From the NCBI RefSeq assembly GCF_009908295.1, contig NZ_JAAALO010000002.1, positions 1 through 64,000 of the forward strand: a stretch of DNA of 64,000 bases, written 5' to 3'. The notes below the pieces were generated by a model. The model saw only the letters and a list, made by a program, of their open reading frames with translations. It was not told the DNA's origin and searched no databases. A program made the translations under genes and the position numbers. Below, piece by piece: positions 16,652 through 25,794 of this stretch (its first letter is position 1; every line of letters begins with the position of its first letter). The stretch comes from Micromonospora rubida. Lineage in GTDB: Bacteria > Actinomycetota > Actinomycetes > Mycobacteriales > Micromonosporaceae.

Positions 16652-19429
16652 ATGGCAGGCCAGCACGAGGGCTTCGCCCTCGGCGTCGACCTCGGCACGT
16701 CCAACACGGTGGCCGTGCTCCGTTGGCCGGACGGGCGGACCCGGCCGCTGCTGATCGACGGGCAGCCGGTCGTCCCCTCCGGCGTGTACGCGGACACCGA
16801 CGGGCGCCTGCACGTCGGCCGGGACGCGCAGCGGCTGGCGCAGGCCGACCCGGGCCGCTACGCGCCGAACCCGAAACGCCTGATCGACTCCCCCACCGTG
16901 CCGCTCGGCGACCGCGAGTACGCCCCAGCCGACCTGCTGGCCGCGATCCTGCACACGGTGGGCCAGACCGCGGTCGCCACGGTCGGTTTCCTCCCCCCGG
17001 CGGTGCTGACCTGTCCCGCGTCCTGGAACGACGCCCGGCGTCAGGTCCTCGCCGACGCGCTGCTGCGCGCGGGCTGGCCGCAGGCTGCCGAGCACACCCT
17101 CTCCGGCCCCACCCCACTCGGCACCCGGCTGCTGCGCGAGCCCGTCGCCGCCGCCCGCTACTACGCCCAGGTGCTGCGCCGGCCGGTGCCGGTCGGCGGC
17201 TCCATCGCCGTGTTCGACCTGGGCGGCGGCACCCTGGACGTGGCGGTGCTGCGCAACGAGGGCGCCGACCCGTGGGGCGACTCCGGCTTCGCCGTGACCG
17301 CCACCGGGGGCGTGCCCGACCTCGGCGGGCTCGACCTGGACGCCGCCCTGACGAGCCGGCTCGGCGAGCTGGTGTCCGCGACCGACCCGGCGCGGTGGGC
17401 CCGGCTGACCCAGCCGGCCGACGCCGGGCAGTGGCGGGACCTGCACCGGCTCCGGGAGGGCGTCCGCGAGGCGCGGGAGATGCTGTCCCGGGCCCCGGTC
17501 GCGCCGGTGGTCGTGCCGGGATCGCAGGAGGTCGTCCAGCTCACCCGGGAGGACCTGGAGCGGGTGGCCACCCCGCTGCTGGCCCGGGCCGTGGCCGAGA
17601 CCGGGCGGGTGATCGCCGCCGCCGACCTCACCCCCGACCGGCTCGTCGGCCTGTTCCTGGTGGGCGGCCCGACCCGGATGCCGCTGGTGGCCCGGATGCT
17701 GCACGCCGAGTTGGGCGTCGCGCCGACCGTGCTGGAGCAGCCGGAGCTGCCGGTGGCCGAGGGGGCACTGACGGACCTGCCGGTCCCCCGCCCGCCACGA
17801 CAGGCCGCGCCGGCGGGTGGCGCCGGGGGCGTACCGGCGGCCGCGCCTGCGGTGGCCGGGGCCGGCGGCCCGCCACCCACCTGGGTCGACGGCGGGCCGG
17901 GGCTACCGCCGACCGCAGCCGCCGGGCCGGGGCTGCCGCCGACCGCAGCCGCCGGACCGGGGTTACCGCCGACCGCGCTCGCCGGGCCGCCCGGGATCGA
18001 CGGAACGCCGGACGCCCCGTGGGGCGCGCCCGTCTCCGGTACGCCGGCACCGCCCGCCACCCCCCGGCGGCGGGCGCTGTGGATCACGGTCGCGGCGGTG
18101 CTCGCCCTCGCCGGGCTGGCCGGCGGCGGCGCCCTCTGGTACACCCGGGACCGCTACCCGGGGCTGGAGTTCCAGAAGACCCTGACCGAGGTCGAGCGCA
18201 TCCCCGCCGGGGCGGACCGGCCGGCCGAGACCTTCACCGCGTTGCTCGGCGACACCGGCTACGCGGCGTACCCGCTGCCGGACGACCGGCTGGAGATCGT
18301 GGCGGTCGACGCGGAGACCGGCAGGGAGCGGTGGCGCAAGCAGACGACGCAGACGTCACAGCGGTGGCAGTCGCTCGTCGCGGTGCCCGGGGCGGTGGCG
18401 GCCTTCTCCGACGCGTCCGGCGGCGACACCTCCCGCGAGGTGGTGGTGCGCGACACCGCCTCCGGCGAGCAGCGGTGGTCCCGGACGATCCAGGACGACG
18501 ACCGGGTGTTCTTCGGCCAGGATGTGGCGGTGCTCGTCGACCGGGACGGCAACCGGCTCGTCGGCCTGCGGATGAGCGACGGCACGGAGGCCTGGAGCCG
18601 GGACAACCCGCGCAACGGGTCGGGCGACGCCCGCAGCACCGTGCTGCGCGTCGAGACCGCCGAGGGGGCCGGCGGGCCGGCGTACGCCGACGGGACGCCC
18701 CGCGACCCGTGGCGCGGGAAGGTCGACCGGATCGTCCAGATCGGTGCGGACCGCTCGGCCCGGCTGATCGACCTGGACAACGGGTCGGTGCTGCGCACCT
18801 GGTCCGGGGTCGCGGACCGCGACGACCTTGTGGTCGCCCGGGACGACCGGCTGTACGTGGTCGACGACTCCACCGTCGGCCGGTACCGGCTGCTCGGCTA
18901 CGACCTGACCCGGGCGGCCCAGCCGACGATCCTGCACAGCGCCACGGAGGACGGGCGGCGGGCGGAGGCGCTGGTGGCCTGCGGTGAACACCGGGCGTGC
19001 GTGCTGGAGGTGCCGTCCGGCGACGCGGACCGCGCCGAGGTGGTGGCGGCCGCCGAGGGCGCGAGCCCCCGGCGCTGGGCGACGCCCGGGGCGAAGGACC
19101 TGGTGCCGGTGGGTGAGCACCTGCTCGTGCGGCGCCAGTACCCGGAGTCGACGTCGACCCTGTTCGACCCGGAGGGCAAGGCGGTGCTGCGGGACCGGGA
19201 CGGGGTGGCGGTCCGGCTGGACGCCGGCAACATCCTGGTCTTCGCCGACAGGCTCAGCGGCAGCGAGGCGGACCCCAGCATCGCCGGGATGACGGTCGGC
19301 TCCCCCGACCCCGCCGAGCTGGGCCGGGCCAAGGACGTGCGCGGCGAGTCCTGCTCGTGGAACACCAGCGTGCTGTTCTGCGGCTCGGCGAAGGACTTCG
19401 TGCTGTATCGCTTCGCCCCCACCCCCTGA
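16652..19429 (+). CDS. Hsp70-like ATPase fused to a membrane helix and a propeller-like exterior
   Basis: Encodes 925 residues. Residues 8-375 are an Hsp70/actin-type ATPase: phosphate-1 motif LGVDLGTSNTVAVL, phosphate-2 VFDLGGGTLDVAVL (about 186-199) and the adenosine motif FLVGGPTRMPLV (about 332-343). There is no Hsp70 substrate-binding domain. Residues 380-470 are a Pro/Gly/Ala linker with a threefold repeat. A membrane helix at about 475-498 (WITVAAVLALAGLAGG) is followed by a roughly 420-residue beta-rich part with WRK/GxxRWS repeats resembling PQQ-type propeller blades. The ribosome site is GGAGG before ATG 16652. Topology suggests ATPase inside, sensor outside. It is separated by 94 bp from the PycTM-like gene. 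Confidence 0.8.
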   Translation: MAGQHEGFALGVDLGTSNTVAVLRWPDGRTRPLLIDGQPVVPSGVYADTDGRLHVGRDAQRLAQADPGRYAPNPKRLIDSPTVPLGDREYAPADLLAAILHTVGQTAVATVGFLPPAVLTCPASWNDARRQVLADALLRAGWPQAAEHTLSGPTPLGTRLLREPVAAARYYAQVLRRPVPVGGSIAVFDLGGGTLDVAVLRNEGADPWGDSGFAVTATGGVPDLGGLDLDAALTSRLGELVSATDPARWARLTQPADAGQWRDLHRLREGVREAREMLSRAPVAPVVVPGSQEVVQLTREDLERVATPLLARAVAETGRVIAAADLTPDRLVGLFLVGGPTRMPLVARMLHAELGVAPTVLEQPELPVAEGALTDLPVPRPPRQAAPAGGAGGVPAAAPAVAGAGGPPPTWVDGGPGLPPTAAAGPGLPPTAAAGPGLPPTALAGPPGIDGTPDAPWGAPVSGTPAPPATPRRRALWITVAAVLALAGLAGGGALWYTRDRYPGLEFQKTLTEVERIPAGADRPAETFTALLGDTGYAAYPLPDDRLEIVAVDAETGRERWRKQTTQTSQRWQSLVAVPGAVAAFSDASGGDTSREVVVRDTASGEQRWSRTIQDDDRVFFGQDVAVLVDRDGNRLVGLRMSDGTEAWSRDNPRNGSGDARSTVLRVETAEGAGGPAYADGTPRDPWRGKVDRIVQIGADRSARLIDLDNGSVLRTWSGVADRDDLVVARDDRLYVVDDSTVGRYRLLGYDLTRAAQPTILHSATEDGRRAEALVACGEHRACVLEVPSGDADRAEVVAAAEGASPRRWATPGAKDLVPVGEHLLVRRQYPESTSTLFDPEGKAVLRDRDGVAVRLDAGNILVFADRLSGSEADPSIAGMTVGSPDPAELGRAKDVRGESCSWNTSVLFCGSAKDFVLYRFAPTP
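17894..17983 (+). repeat. Three tandem 30-bp in-frame repeats (GPGLPPTAAA)
   Basis: Units 17894-17923, 17924-17953 and 17954-17983 encode GPGLPPTAAA, GPGLPPTAAA and GPGLPPTALA in the linker of the Hsp70-like protein. Copy number changes would alter linker length without breaking the frame. Confidence 0.9.
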
Positions 19430-19516
19430 CCGGCCCGGACACCTGACCCAGCCCCACGGCGGCGAGCGCCGCCCGGCCCCGACCCTCGGTGCGGTGCGAT
19501 CGGGGCCGAGCGGGCG

Positions 19517-21397
19517 TCAGTCGGCGGCGGCCAGGTTCCGGAAGAAGCCGAGCGTGGCCGGGTCGTCGATGGTGGCCGGGACCGGCTCGTCGCGCCCCTC
19601 CACCAGGCCCCGCATGGTCCGGCGCAGGATCTTGCCGGACCGGGTCTTCGGCAGGGCCGGCACGACGGTGACCCGGCGGAACGCGGCGACCGGGCCGATC
19701 CGCTCCCGCATCCGGGCGACCAACTCGGCGGCGAGGACGTCCGGGGCCACCTCGACGCCGGCCTTGAGCACCACGTACCCGCTGGGCACCTGGCCCTTGA
19801 GCTGGTCCGCCACGCCGATGACAGCGCACTCGGCCACCGCCGGGTGGCCGGCCAGCACCTCCTCCATCGCCCCGGTCGAGAGCCGGTGCCCGGCCACGTT
19901 GATCACGTCGTCGGTGCGGCCCATCACGTACAGGTAGCCGTCGTCGTCGAACCGGCCGCCGTCGCCGGTCAGGTAGTAGCCGGGGAAGGTGCTCAGGTAC
20001 GACCGGACGTAGCGCTCGTCGTCGCCCCAGAGGGTGGGCAGGCAGCCCGGGGGCAGCGGCAGCCTGATCACGATCGAGCCGTCGACGCCCGCCGGCACCT
20101 CCACGCCCCGCGGGTCCACCACCCGCACGTCGTACCCGGGGACGGGCACCGACGGCGAGCCGGCCCTGATCGGCAACGGCTCCAGCCCGCGCGGGTTCGC
20201 CGCCACCGGCCAGCCGGTCTCGGTCTGCCACCAGTTGTCGACCACGGGCACACCCAGCCGCGCGCCGGCCCAGGCGAAGGTGTCCGGGTCGAGGCGCTCG
20301 CCGGCCAGGAACAGCGTCCGGAGGCTGGACAGGTCGTACCGGCCGATCCGCGTGCCGTCCGGGTCCTGCCGGCGGATCGCCCGGATCGCGGTGGGGGCGG
20401 TGAACAGGGCGGCGACCCGGTGCTGCGACACGACCCGCCAGAACGCGCCCGCGTCCGGGGTGCCGACCGGCTTGCCCTCGTAGAGCACCGTCGTCGCCCC
20501 GGCGAGCAGCGGGCCGTACACGATGTAGGAGTGGCCGACCACCCAGCCGACGTCGGAGGCGGCCCAGAACACGTCGCCGGGCCCGATGCCGAAGACGTTG
20601 GCCATCGACCAGCGCAGCGCGACCGCGTGGCCGCCGTTGTCCCGGACCACGCCCTTCGGCCGGCCCGTCGTGCCGGACGTGTAGAGGACGTAGAGCGGGT
20701 CGGTGGCGGCGACCGGGACGCAGTCGGCCGGCTCGGCGCCGTCGAGGGCCTCGTCCCAGGTCAGGTCCCGGCCGGGGGTGAGCGGCGCGGGGTGCTGGGG
20801 GCGCTGCACGATGACGCAGCGCTCCGGGGCGTGCTCGGCCTCCGCCAGCGCCGCGTCGAGAATCGGGTGGTAGGGCACGATCCGGTCCACCTCGATCCCG
20901 CACGAGGTGGCCACCACCACCTTCGGCCGGGCGTCGTCGACGCGGGCCGCCAGTTCGTGGGCGGCGAAGCCGCCGAACACCACGGAGTGCACGGCGCCGA
21001 TCCGGGCGCAGGCCAGCATGGCGACCACCGCCTCGGGGACCATCGCCAGGTAGAGCAGCACCCGGTCGCCCCGTCCGACCCCCAACCGGCGCAGGGCCCC
21101 GGCGAACCGGGCGGTCGCGTCGCACAGCTCGGCGTACGTGTAGGTGCGGGTCGTGCCGGTGACCGGGCTGTCGTGGATCAGCGCGGGCTGGTCGCCGCGT
21201 CCCGCCGCCACGTGCCGGTCCAGGGCGTTGTGGCAGGTGTTCAGCTCCCCGTCGGGGAACCAGCGGTACAGCGGGGCCCGGCCGTCGTCGAGGATCCGGT
21301 CCGGCGGCCGGTGCCAGTCGATGTCCGTCGCCGCGTCCCGCCAGAAGGCGGTCGGGTCGGCGATGCTCCGCTCGTACGCTGCTCGATACGCACCCAT
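19517..21397 (-). CDS. Acyl-CoA synthetase, propionyl/acetyl-CoA ligase type
   Basis: A 626-residue ANL-superfamily ligase that activates a short carboxylate with ATP and CoA. Visible are the AMP-binding loop YTSGTTGRPKG, the WAASDVGWVVGHSY block of acetyl/propionyl-CoA synthetases, the YLTGDGGRFDDDGY segment and the invariant C-terminal lysine in LPKTRSGKILRR (about residue 586), the usual site of acetylation control. The sequence is closer to PrpE than to Acs by length and N-terminus, but the substrate is not proven. The start is the ATG at 21397 (MGAYRAAYERS) behind GGCGGG; the frame remains open further upstream but is low-complexity. Single gene. Confidence 0.88.
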   Translation of the reverse strand: MGAYRAAYERSIADPTAFWRDAATDIDWHRPPDRILDDGRAPLYRWFPDGELNTCHNALDRHVAAGRGDQPALIHDSPVTGTTRTYTYAELCDATARFAGALRRLGVGRGDRVLLYLAMVPEAVVAMLACARIGAVHSVVFGGFAAHELAARVDDARPKVVVATSCGIEVDRIVPYHPILDAALAEAEHAPERCVIVQRPQHPAPLTPGRDLTWDEALDGAEPADCVPVAATDPLYVLYTSGTTGRPKGVVRDNGGHAVALRWSMANVFGIGPGDVFWAASDVGWVVGHSYIVYGPLLAGATTVLYEGKPVGTPDAGAFWRVVSQHRVAALFTAPTAIRAIRRQDPDGTRIGRYDLSSLRTLFLAGERLDPDTFAWAGARLGVPVVDNWWQTETGWPVAANPRGLEPLPIRAGSPSVPVPGYDVRVVDPRGVEVPAGVDGSIVIRLPLPPGCLPTLWGDDERYVRSYLSTFPGYYLTGDGGRFDDDGYLYVMGRTDDVINVAGHRLSTGAMEEVLAGHPAVAECAVIGVADQLKGQVPSGYVVLKAGVEVAPDVLAAELVARMRERIGPVAAFRRVTVVPALPKTRSGKILRRTMRGLVEGRDEPVPATIDDPATLGFFRNLAAAD

Positions 21398-21686
21398 CCC
21401 GCCATGGTGGGACGTGCCGCCCGGCCGGCACGACGGTCGGCCCGCTCCGGTGCGCCGGACGCACCTGCCGGGTCGCCGAACGGCGGACCGGGCTGCCGAC
21501 CCCACGGTTGTCATCCGCCGGCGCCCGCCGCGGATGAAGCCCCGTGGGGCGGGTAAGTAGCGCCGCCTGGTGAGGAACGGCCGGCGTCGCGGCGGACCGC
21601 GACTCCGATGCCCGGGCGGGCGGCCCTGCGCCGACCCGCCCGGGCGCAGGACCACCGCACCGGTGCGGCCCCGGCCCGGCCGGGGG

Positions 21687-22244
21687 TCAGTTGCCGGTGA
21701 CCCAGTTCCAGGCGGAGACCACCCACTCGGTCTGCTGGAGGTAGGCGACCCCCAGGCCCACCAGAAAGATTGCCGTCACGATGTGGGCACCCCGCGCGCT
21801 GCGCCGGATCCGCCCGAGCTGCCGCTCCCAGATCACCCGGCCGAGCAGCCGGGACAGCCCGAACAGGCCGGCCGCCACCAGCAGGCTCAGCACGAAGGTG
21901 AGCAGCGGTGCGCCGAGGTTGCCCCGCCCGGAGATGGCCCAGATGCCCCAGCAGACGAAGGCGAAGAGGGCCCCTGCGGCGCTCCACTCGCCGCCGAGCC
22001 GCAACTGGGCCAGGTGCCAGCTCAACGGGCGGCGCGGCGCCGGCACGTCGCCGGACCAGAGCCCGTCGTGCCCGTCGTGCCCGCCCTGGTCGATCGTGGG
22101 GAACGGTTCGGTGCGTGGAGTGCGCGGCTGCCCCACGGAGGCCACACCCCGGCGGAAGGCGTCGCGCTGCGGCGGCACCCCGACACCCGGTTGCGGCGAC
22201 ACCTCGACGGTCCGCTCCGCCCACGGCTGTGTCTGGTCTGCCAT
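21687..22244 (-). CDS. Three-helix membrane protein, unknown function
   Basis: Encodes 185 residues. The first 80 are hydrophilic, with a Gly-His-Asp segment (GGHDGHDG), then hydrophobic helices at about 87-104, 112-136 and 154-171. The N-terminal half is predicted cytoplasmic. The start ATG 22244 has a strong ribosome site (GGGGAGGA, 6-nt spacer). It is convergent with the synthetase side and divergent from the acetyltransferase gene at 22355, sharing a 110-bp promoter region. No family recognised. Confidence 0.75.
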   Translation of the reverse strand: MADQTQPWAERTVEVSPQPGVGVPPQRDAFRRGVASVGQPRTPRTEPFPTIDQGGHDGHDGLWSGDVPAPRRPLSWHLAQLRLGGEWSAAGALFAFVCWGIWAISGRGNLGAPLLTFVLSLLVAAGLFGLSRLLGRVIWERQLGRIRRSARGAHIVTAIFLVGLGVAYLQQTEWVVSAWNWVTGN

Positions 22245-22354
22245 CTCGTGTCCTCCCCCTGACGTCGGTGCCGGCACGGGCCGGCCCCACCTCCGAGGGT
22301 AACGAGCCGGCAAATCGGTCGCCCGCCCCGTGTGGCGTCCGGTAGACACGGGCG

Positions 22355-23587
22355 ATGACGAACCCTCCACCGCCGATCCGGGTCGGCCGGCCCGACGACT
22401 TCGACGACCTGGCCCGGATGATCGAGATCACGTTCCACACCACCCTCGGCGAGGAGACCCGCGAGGCCGAACGGGGCATCTGGGAGCCGCACCGGAGCCT
22501 GCTTATCCGGGACGACGCGGAGCTCGTGGCGCACGTCTCGGCGTTCACCCGGGAGCTGACCGTGCCGGGTGCCACGCTGCCGGCCGCCCACGTGACCATG
22601 GTCGGGGTGCTGCCGACCCACCGCCGCCGCGGCCTGCTCACCCGGCTCGTGCGCCAGCAGTTGCGCGACATCCGGGACGCCGGCCGGGAGCCGGTGGCCG
22701 TGCTCTGGGCCAGCGAGGGCCGGATCTACCCCCGGTTCGGCTACGGCCTCGCCGCCCAGGAACTCACCGTCGAGTGCGCCACCACCGAGCTGCGACTGCC
22801 CGCCCCGGCCGCCGCCGAGGGCCGGCTGCGCCTGGACCAGCCGGTGACACGGCAGGCCGACCTGGCCCGGCTGTACGACCGGCTGCGCGCCGACCGCCCC
22901 GGCTGGTCCGACCGGGACGACCGGTGGTGGCGGTACGTGCTGAGCGACCCGGCAGACGAGCGCTCGGGCTCGACCGAGCGCCGGGTGGTGCTGCACGAGA
23001 GCCCGGACGGTGAGATCGACGGGTACGCGCTGTGGCGTTCGCGCCGGGACTCCGACGCGGCCGGCCCGCGCGGCGTGACGATCGTCGAGGAGATGGTGGC
23101 CGTGGACCCGGTGGCCCGGCTGGCGCTGTGGCGGCTGTTGCTCTCGCTCGACCTGACCCGCCGGCTCTCCTACCGGGGGCCGGTGGACGACCCGCTGCTG
23201 CGCCTGGTCGACGAGCCGCGCCGGCTGGTGGCCCGGCTCTCCGACGCGCTCTGGGTGCGGGTGGTGGACGTGCCGGCCGCGTTGGCCGCCCGCCGGTACG
23301 CCGCCGAGGTGGACGTCGTCGTCGAGGTCACCGACGAGTTGCTGCCGGAGAACTCGGGGCGCTGGCGGCTGACCGGCGGGCCGGACGACGCCCGGTGCGG
23401 GCCCACCGACCGGCCGGCCGACCTCGCCTGCGACGTGCGGGCGCTCGGCGAGCTGTACCTGGGCGGGACGGGGCTGACGACGCTGGCCGACGCCGGGCGG
23501 GTCCACGAGCGGCGCCCCGGCGCGCTGGCCGCCGCCGGGCCCGCGTTCGCCTGGCACCGGGCCCCGGCGGGGATGGGCATCTTCTGA
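22355..23587 (+). CDS. Eis-family GNAT N-acetyltransferase
   Basis: A 410-residue protein with the three-part plan of Eis acetyltransferases: an N-terminal GNAT domain with the acetyl-CoA loop VLPTHRRRGLLTRLV (motif A, about 90-104), a second degenerate GNAT domain and a C-terminal SCP2-like sterol-carrier fold. The protein ends in GMGIF; in Eis the C-terminal carboxylate acts in catalysis, and that end is preserved. Eis enzymes acetylate aminoglycosides or protein lysines; which applies here is not visible. A TAGACA box 6 nt before ATG 22355 indicates leaderless expression. Confidence 0.82.
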   Translation: MTNPPPPIRVGRPDDFDDLARMIEITFHTTLGEETREAERGIWEPHRSLLIRDDAELVAHVSAFTRELTVPGATLPAAHVTMVGVLPTHRRRGLLTRLVRQQLRDIRDAGREPVAVLWASEGRIYPRFGYGLAAQELTVECATTELRLPAPAAAEGRLRLDQPVTRQADLARLYDRLRADRPGWSDRDDRWWRYVLSDPADERSGSTERRVVLHESPDGEIDGYALWRSRRDSDAAGPRGVTIVEEMVAVDPVARLALWRLLLSLDLTRRLSYRGPVDDPLLRLVDEPRRLVARLSDALWVRVVDVPAALAARRYAAEVDVVVEVTDELLPENSGRWRLTGGPDDARCGPTDRPADLACDVRALGELYLGGTGLTTLADAGRVHERRPGALAAAGPAFAWHRAPAGMGIF

Positions 23588-23653
23588 CCGCCCCGCCGGC
23601 CGGGCCTCCCCGTGGGGCGGGCGCGGCGGCGGAGCGGGCGGTACGGTCGGCTG

Positions 23654-23974
23654 ATGGGTGACGTGGATCGACGGCGACGCCGGCTGAGGCACCACTCCGA
23701 CGCCGAGGCCCCCACGGCGCCCCCGGCCGGGGTGCGGGACGCGGGCGAGCCGCCCCGCCGTCGGGGCGGCCCGGCCGGTGAGGAGCGCGACGGCGAGCGG
23801 GGCCTGCGAAGCCTGGTCGGGCCCGGCGCCTCCCAGGTGGGGCCCCTTGCGGCGATGCGGGCCCGGGACGCGGCCCGCCCGACCGAGGAGGACCTGGCCG
23901 AGGCGGAGGCCCGGGTGGTCGTCGTCCGGCGCAACTGGGTGCCCCGCGAGGAACTGCCCCGCCCCGGCCGCTGA
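23654..23974 (+). CDS. Conserved small hydrophilic protein, unknown function
   Basis: Encodes 106 residues. The first half is Arg/Pro/Ala-rich and disordered; the second half carries the conserved core GPGASQVGPLAAMRARD, TEEDLAEAEARVVVVRRNW and PREELPR, which I recall from short actinobacterial proteins of unknown function. The start ATG 23654 lies 6 nt behind a TACGGT box, so the message is probably leaderless. It is convergent with rpiB; the two stops are 21 bp apart. Confidence 0.7.
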   Translation: MGDVDRRRRRLRHHSDAEAPTAPPAGVRDAGEPPRRRGGPAGEERDGERGLRSLVGPGASQVGPLAAMRARDAARPTEEDLAEAEARVVVVRRNWVPREELPRPGR

Positions 23975-23995
23975 CCCGACCGGGCCGCCGACGGG

Positions 23996-24472
23996 TCAGG
24001 GCAGTTCGGGCAGTTCGGGCAGTTCCCGGCTCTGCTCGTACGCGGCGACCTGGTCGATCCGGCGGGCGTGCCGGGGGTTGCCGGAGAACGCGGTGGTGAG
24101 GAACGCCTCGACGATGGCGGCGGCCTCGTCCAGGGTGTGTTGGCGGGCGCCGACGGCCACCACGTTGGCGTCGTTGTGCTCCCGGCCGAGCTGGGCGGTG
24201 TCGATGTTCCAGGCCAGCGCCGCCCGGACGCCCGCGACCTTGTTGGCGGCGATCTGCTCGCCGTTGCCCGAGCCGCCGATGACCACGCCGAGGCTGCCGG
24301 GGTCGGCGACCACCCGGGCACCGGTGTGCAGGCAGAACGCCGGGTAGTCGTCGTCCGGGTCGAAGGCGTGCGGGCCGACGTCGACCAGCTCGTACCCCTG
24401 CTTGGCGAGGTGGCCGGCCAGGTGCACCTTCAGCTCGAAACCGGCGTGGTCGGATCCCAGATAGACGCGCAT
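23996..24472 (-). CDS. rpiB: Ribose-5-phosphate isomerase B
   Basis: A 158-residue isomerase of the RpiB/LacAB family that interconverts ribose 5-phosphate and ribulose 5-phosphate in the pentose phosphate pathway. LGSDHAGFELK is the N-terminal phosphate-binding strand and GGSGNGEQIAANK is the mycobacterial-type active site, in which a Ser/Glu pair replaces the catalytic Cys of the E. coli enzyme. The HND motif (REHNDANV) is intact. The start ATG 24472 (MRVYLGSDH) is chosen since the longer frame upstream is arginine-rich. The C-terminus has an odd ELPELPELP repeat. Confidence 0.92.
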   Translation of the reverse strand: MRVYLGSDHAGFELKVHLAGHLAKQGYELVDVGPHAFDPDDDYPAFCLHTGARVVADPGSLGVVIGGSGNGEQIAANKVAGVRAALAWNIDTAQLGREHNDANVVAVGARQHTLDEAAAIVEAFLTTAFSGNPRHARRIDQVAAYEQSRELPELPELP

Positions 24473-24583
24473 ACCGCGCAGTCTGTCAGGCCGTCGTCCG
24501 CGCCGCCGCACGGGCGGCGGCGCGGAGCCGTCTTCGTCACAGAAGGGCTGGTCACCCGGGTCGTCGGCCGGCGTGTCGCGCGC

Positions 24584-25783
24584 TCAGCGGGACAGTTCGG
24601 CCACCACCAGGCCGCCGCGGGCCTTCGGGGTGAACCAGGTGCTCTTGCGCGGCATCTTCTCCCGGGCCAGGTTGACCGCGACGAAGTCGTCCACGGTCAC
24701 CGGGGCGATCAGCACCGCCAGCTCGGCCCGGCCCGCCTCGACCTCGCCGGTCAGCCAGCTCGCCGGGTAGTCCCCGCCGACGTAGGTGATCCGCTTGTCG
24801 CCCGGGTCGAGGCCCAGCGCGTCGCGCATCAGCACCCGCTCCACCAGCGCGTGGTCGAGGTTCTCCAGCCGTCCGCCGTCGACGTGCGGCAGGCGCACCG
24901 CGTACCCCTGGTCGGCCAGCCGGAGCGCGACGATGCCGCCGGCCGTCGGGACCTCGACCGGACCGTCGATCGCGGTGACCTCGGCACCTGCGGCGCGGAG
25001 CCGGTCGACCAGCTCCGCCGGGGTGACGGTCAGCTCGCTGACCAGCCGGTTGTACGGCTGGATCGCGACCGACGCGGGGGTGGTCACCACGGCCAGGAAG
25101 CGGGGCAGGCCGCCGGTCTGGGCGGCGAGGCTGCGGTGGTTGCCGTCGGCGACCACCAGCTCGCCGCCGCCGGCCAGGGCGGCCAGCGCGTCCTGCTCGG
25201 GGCCGGGGCCGAGCAGCCACACGGCGTGCGTGCGCCCGGACTGGTCGGTGTCGGTCGCGGCGGGCGCCCCGGCCGACTCGGTCGCCGCCGCGAGCGCGGC
25301 GTGCAGCTCGTCGCCCCGGCCGGTCTGGAGCAGCAGTACGGGCGAGAGCAGGTGCCCGAGCGCCTCGGCGAGGGCGACCCGCTCGCGGACCTTCGCGATG
25401 AAGACGTCCTCGTTGCGGATGACCAGGCCCGGCTCGTCGGCGCTGGTGGAGATCTGGTCGGTGTCGACCATGGCGAACAGCCCGTACGCGGTCTCCTCCC
25501 CCGGCGCGCTGATCCGGTAGAGGACCACCACCTGCTCGGCCGGGGTGTAGCTGCCGTCGGCCTTGGCCTCGGCGAGGCGGGCCACCGCGTCGGGGAGCGC
25601 GTCGAGGAAGGACTTCCCCAGGGTCTCCGGTGCCCGGTGCGGCATCTCGATGCCGAGGGCACTGTGCGGGTTCGACTCGATGATCGCGGTGATCTCCGCG
25701 TCGTCGGCGAACTCGTCGTAGTTCTGCGCGCCGGTGCCGCCGGTGGTGATCCAGGCCCGGGCGATCGGATGCACGACCGTCAT
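24584..25783 (-). CDS. DUF1015 family protein (SerK-like fold)
   Basis: A 399-residue protein starting VHPIARAW and containing NPHSALGIEMPHR, VLYRISAPG and the conserved VADGNHRSLAA, all typical of DUF1015. An archaeal member (SerK) is a free-serine kinase that uses ADP, but most bacterial members are uncharacterised, so substrate and reaction are open. In many actinobacteria the gene neighbours serine or pyruvate metabolism genes; here the neighbour is a small unknown gene 11 bp upstream (25795-26091), probably in one operon. Confidence 0.82.
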   Translation of the reverse strand: MTVVHPIARAWITTGGTGAQNYDEFADDAEITAIIESNPHSALGIEMPHRAPETLGKSFLDALPDAVARLAEAKADGSYTPAEQVVVLYRISAPGEETAYGLFAMVDTDQISTSADEPGLVIRNEDVFIAKVRERVALAEALGHLLSPVLLLQTGRGDELHAALAAATESAGAPAATDTDQSGRTHAVWLLGPGPEQDALAALAGGGELVVADGNHRSLAAQTGGLPRFLAVVTTPASVAIQPYNRLVSELTVTPAELVDRLRAAGAEVTAIDGPVEVPTAGGIVALRLADQGYAVRLPHVDGGRLENLDHALVERVLMRDALGLDPGDKRITYVGGDYPASWLTGEVEAGRAELAVLIAPVTVDDFVAVNLAREKMPRKSTWFTPKARGGLVVAELSR

Positions 25784-25794
25784 GTCCGCTGACG

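Noticed and set aside
19517..21397. A biosynthetic (NRPS-like) adenylation domain
   Set aside because: No carrier protein or condensation domain is present; motifs and length are those of short-chain acyl-CoA synthetases.
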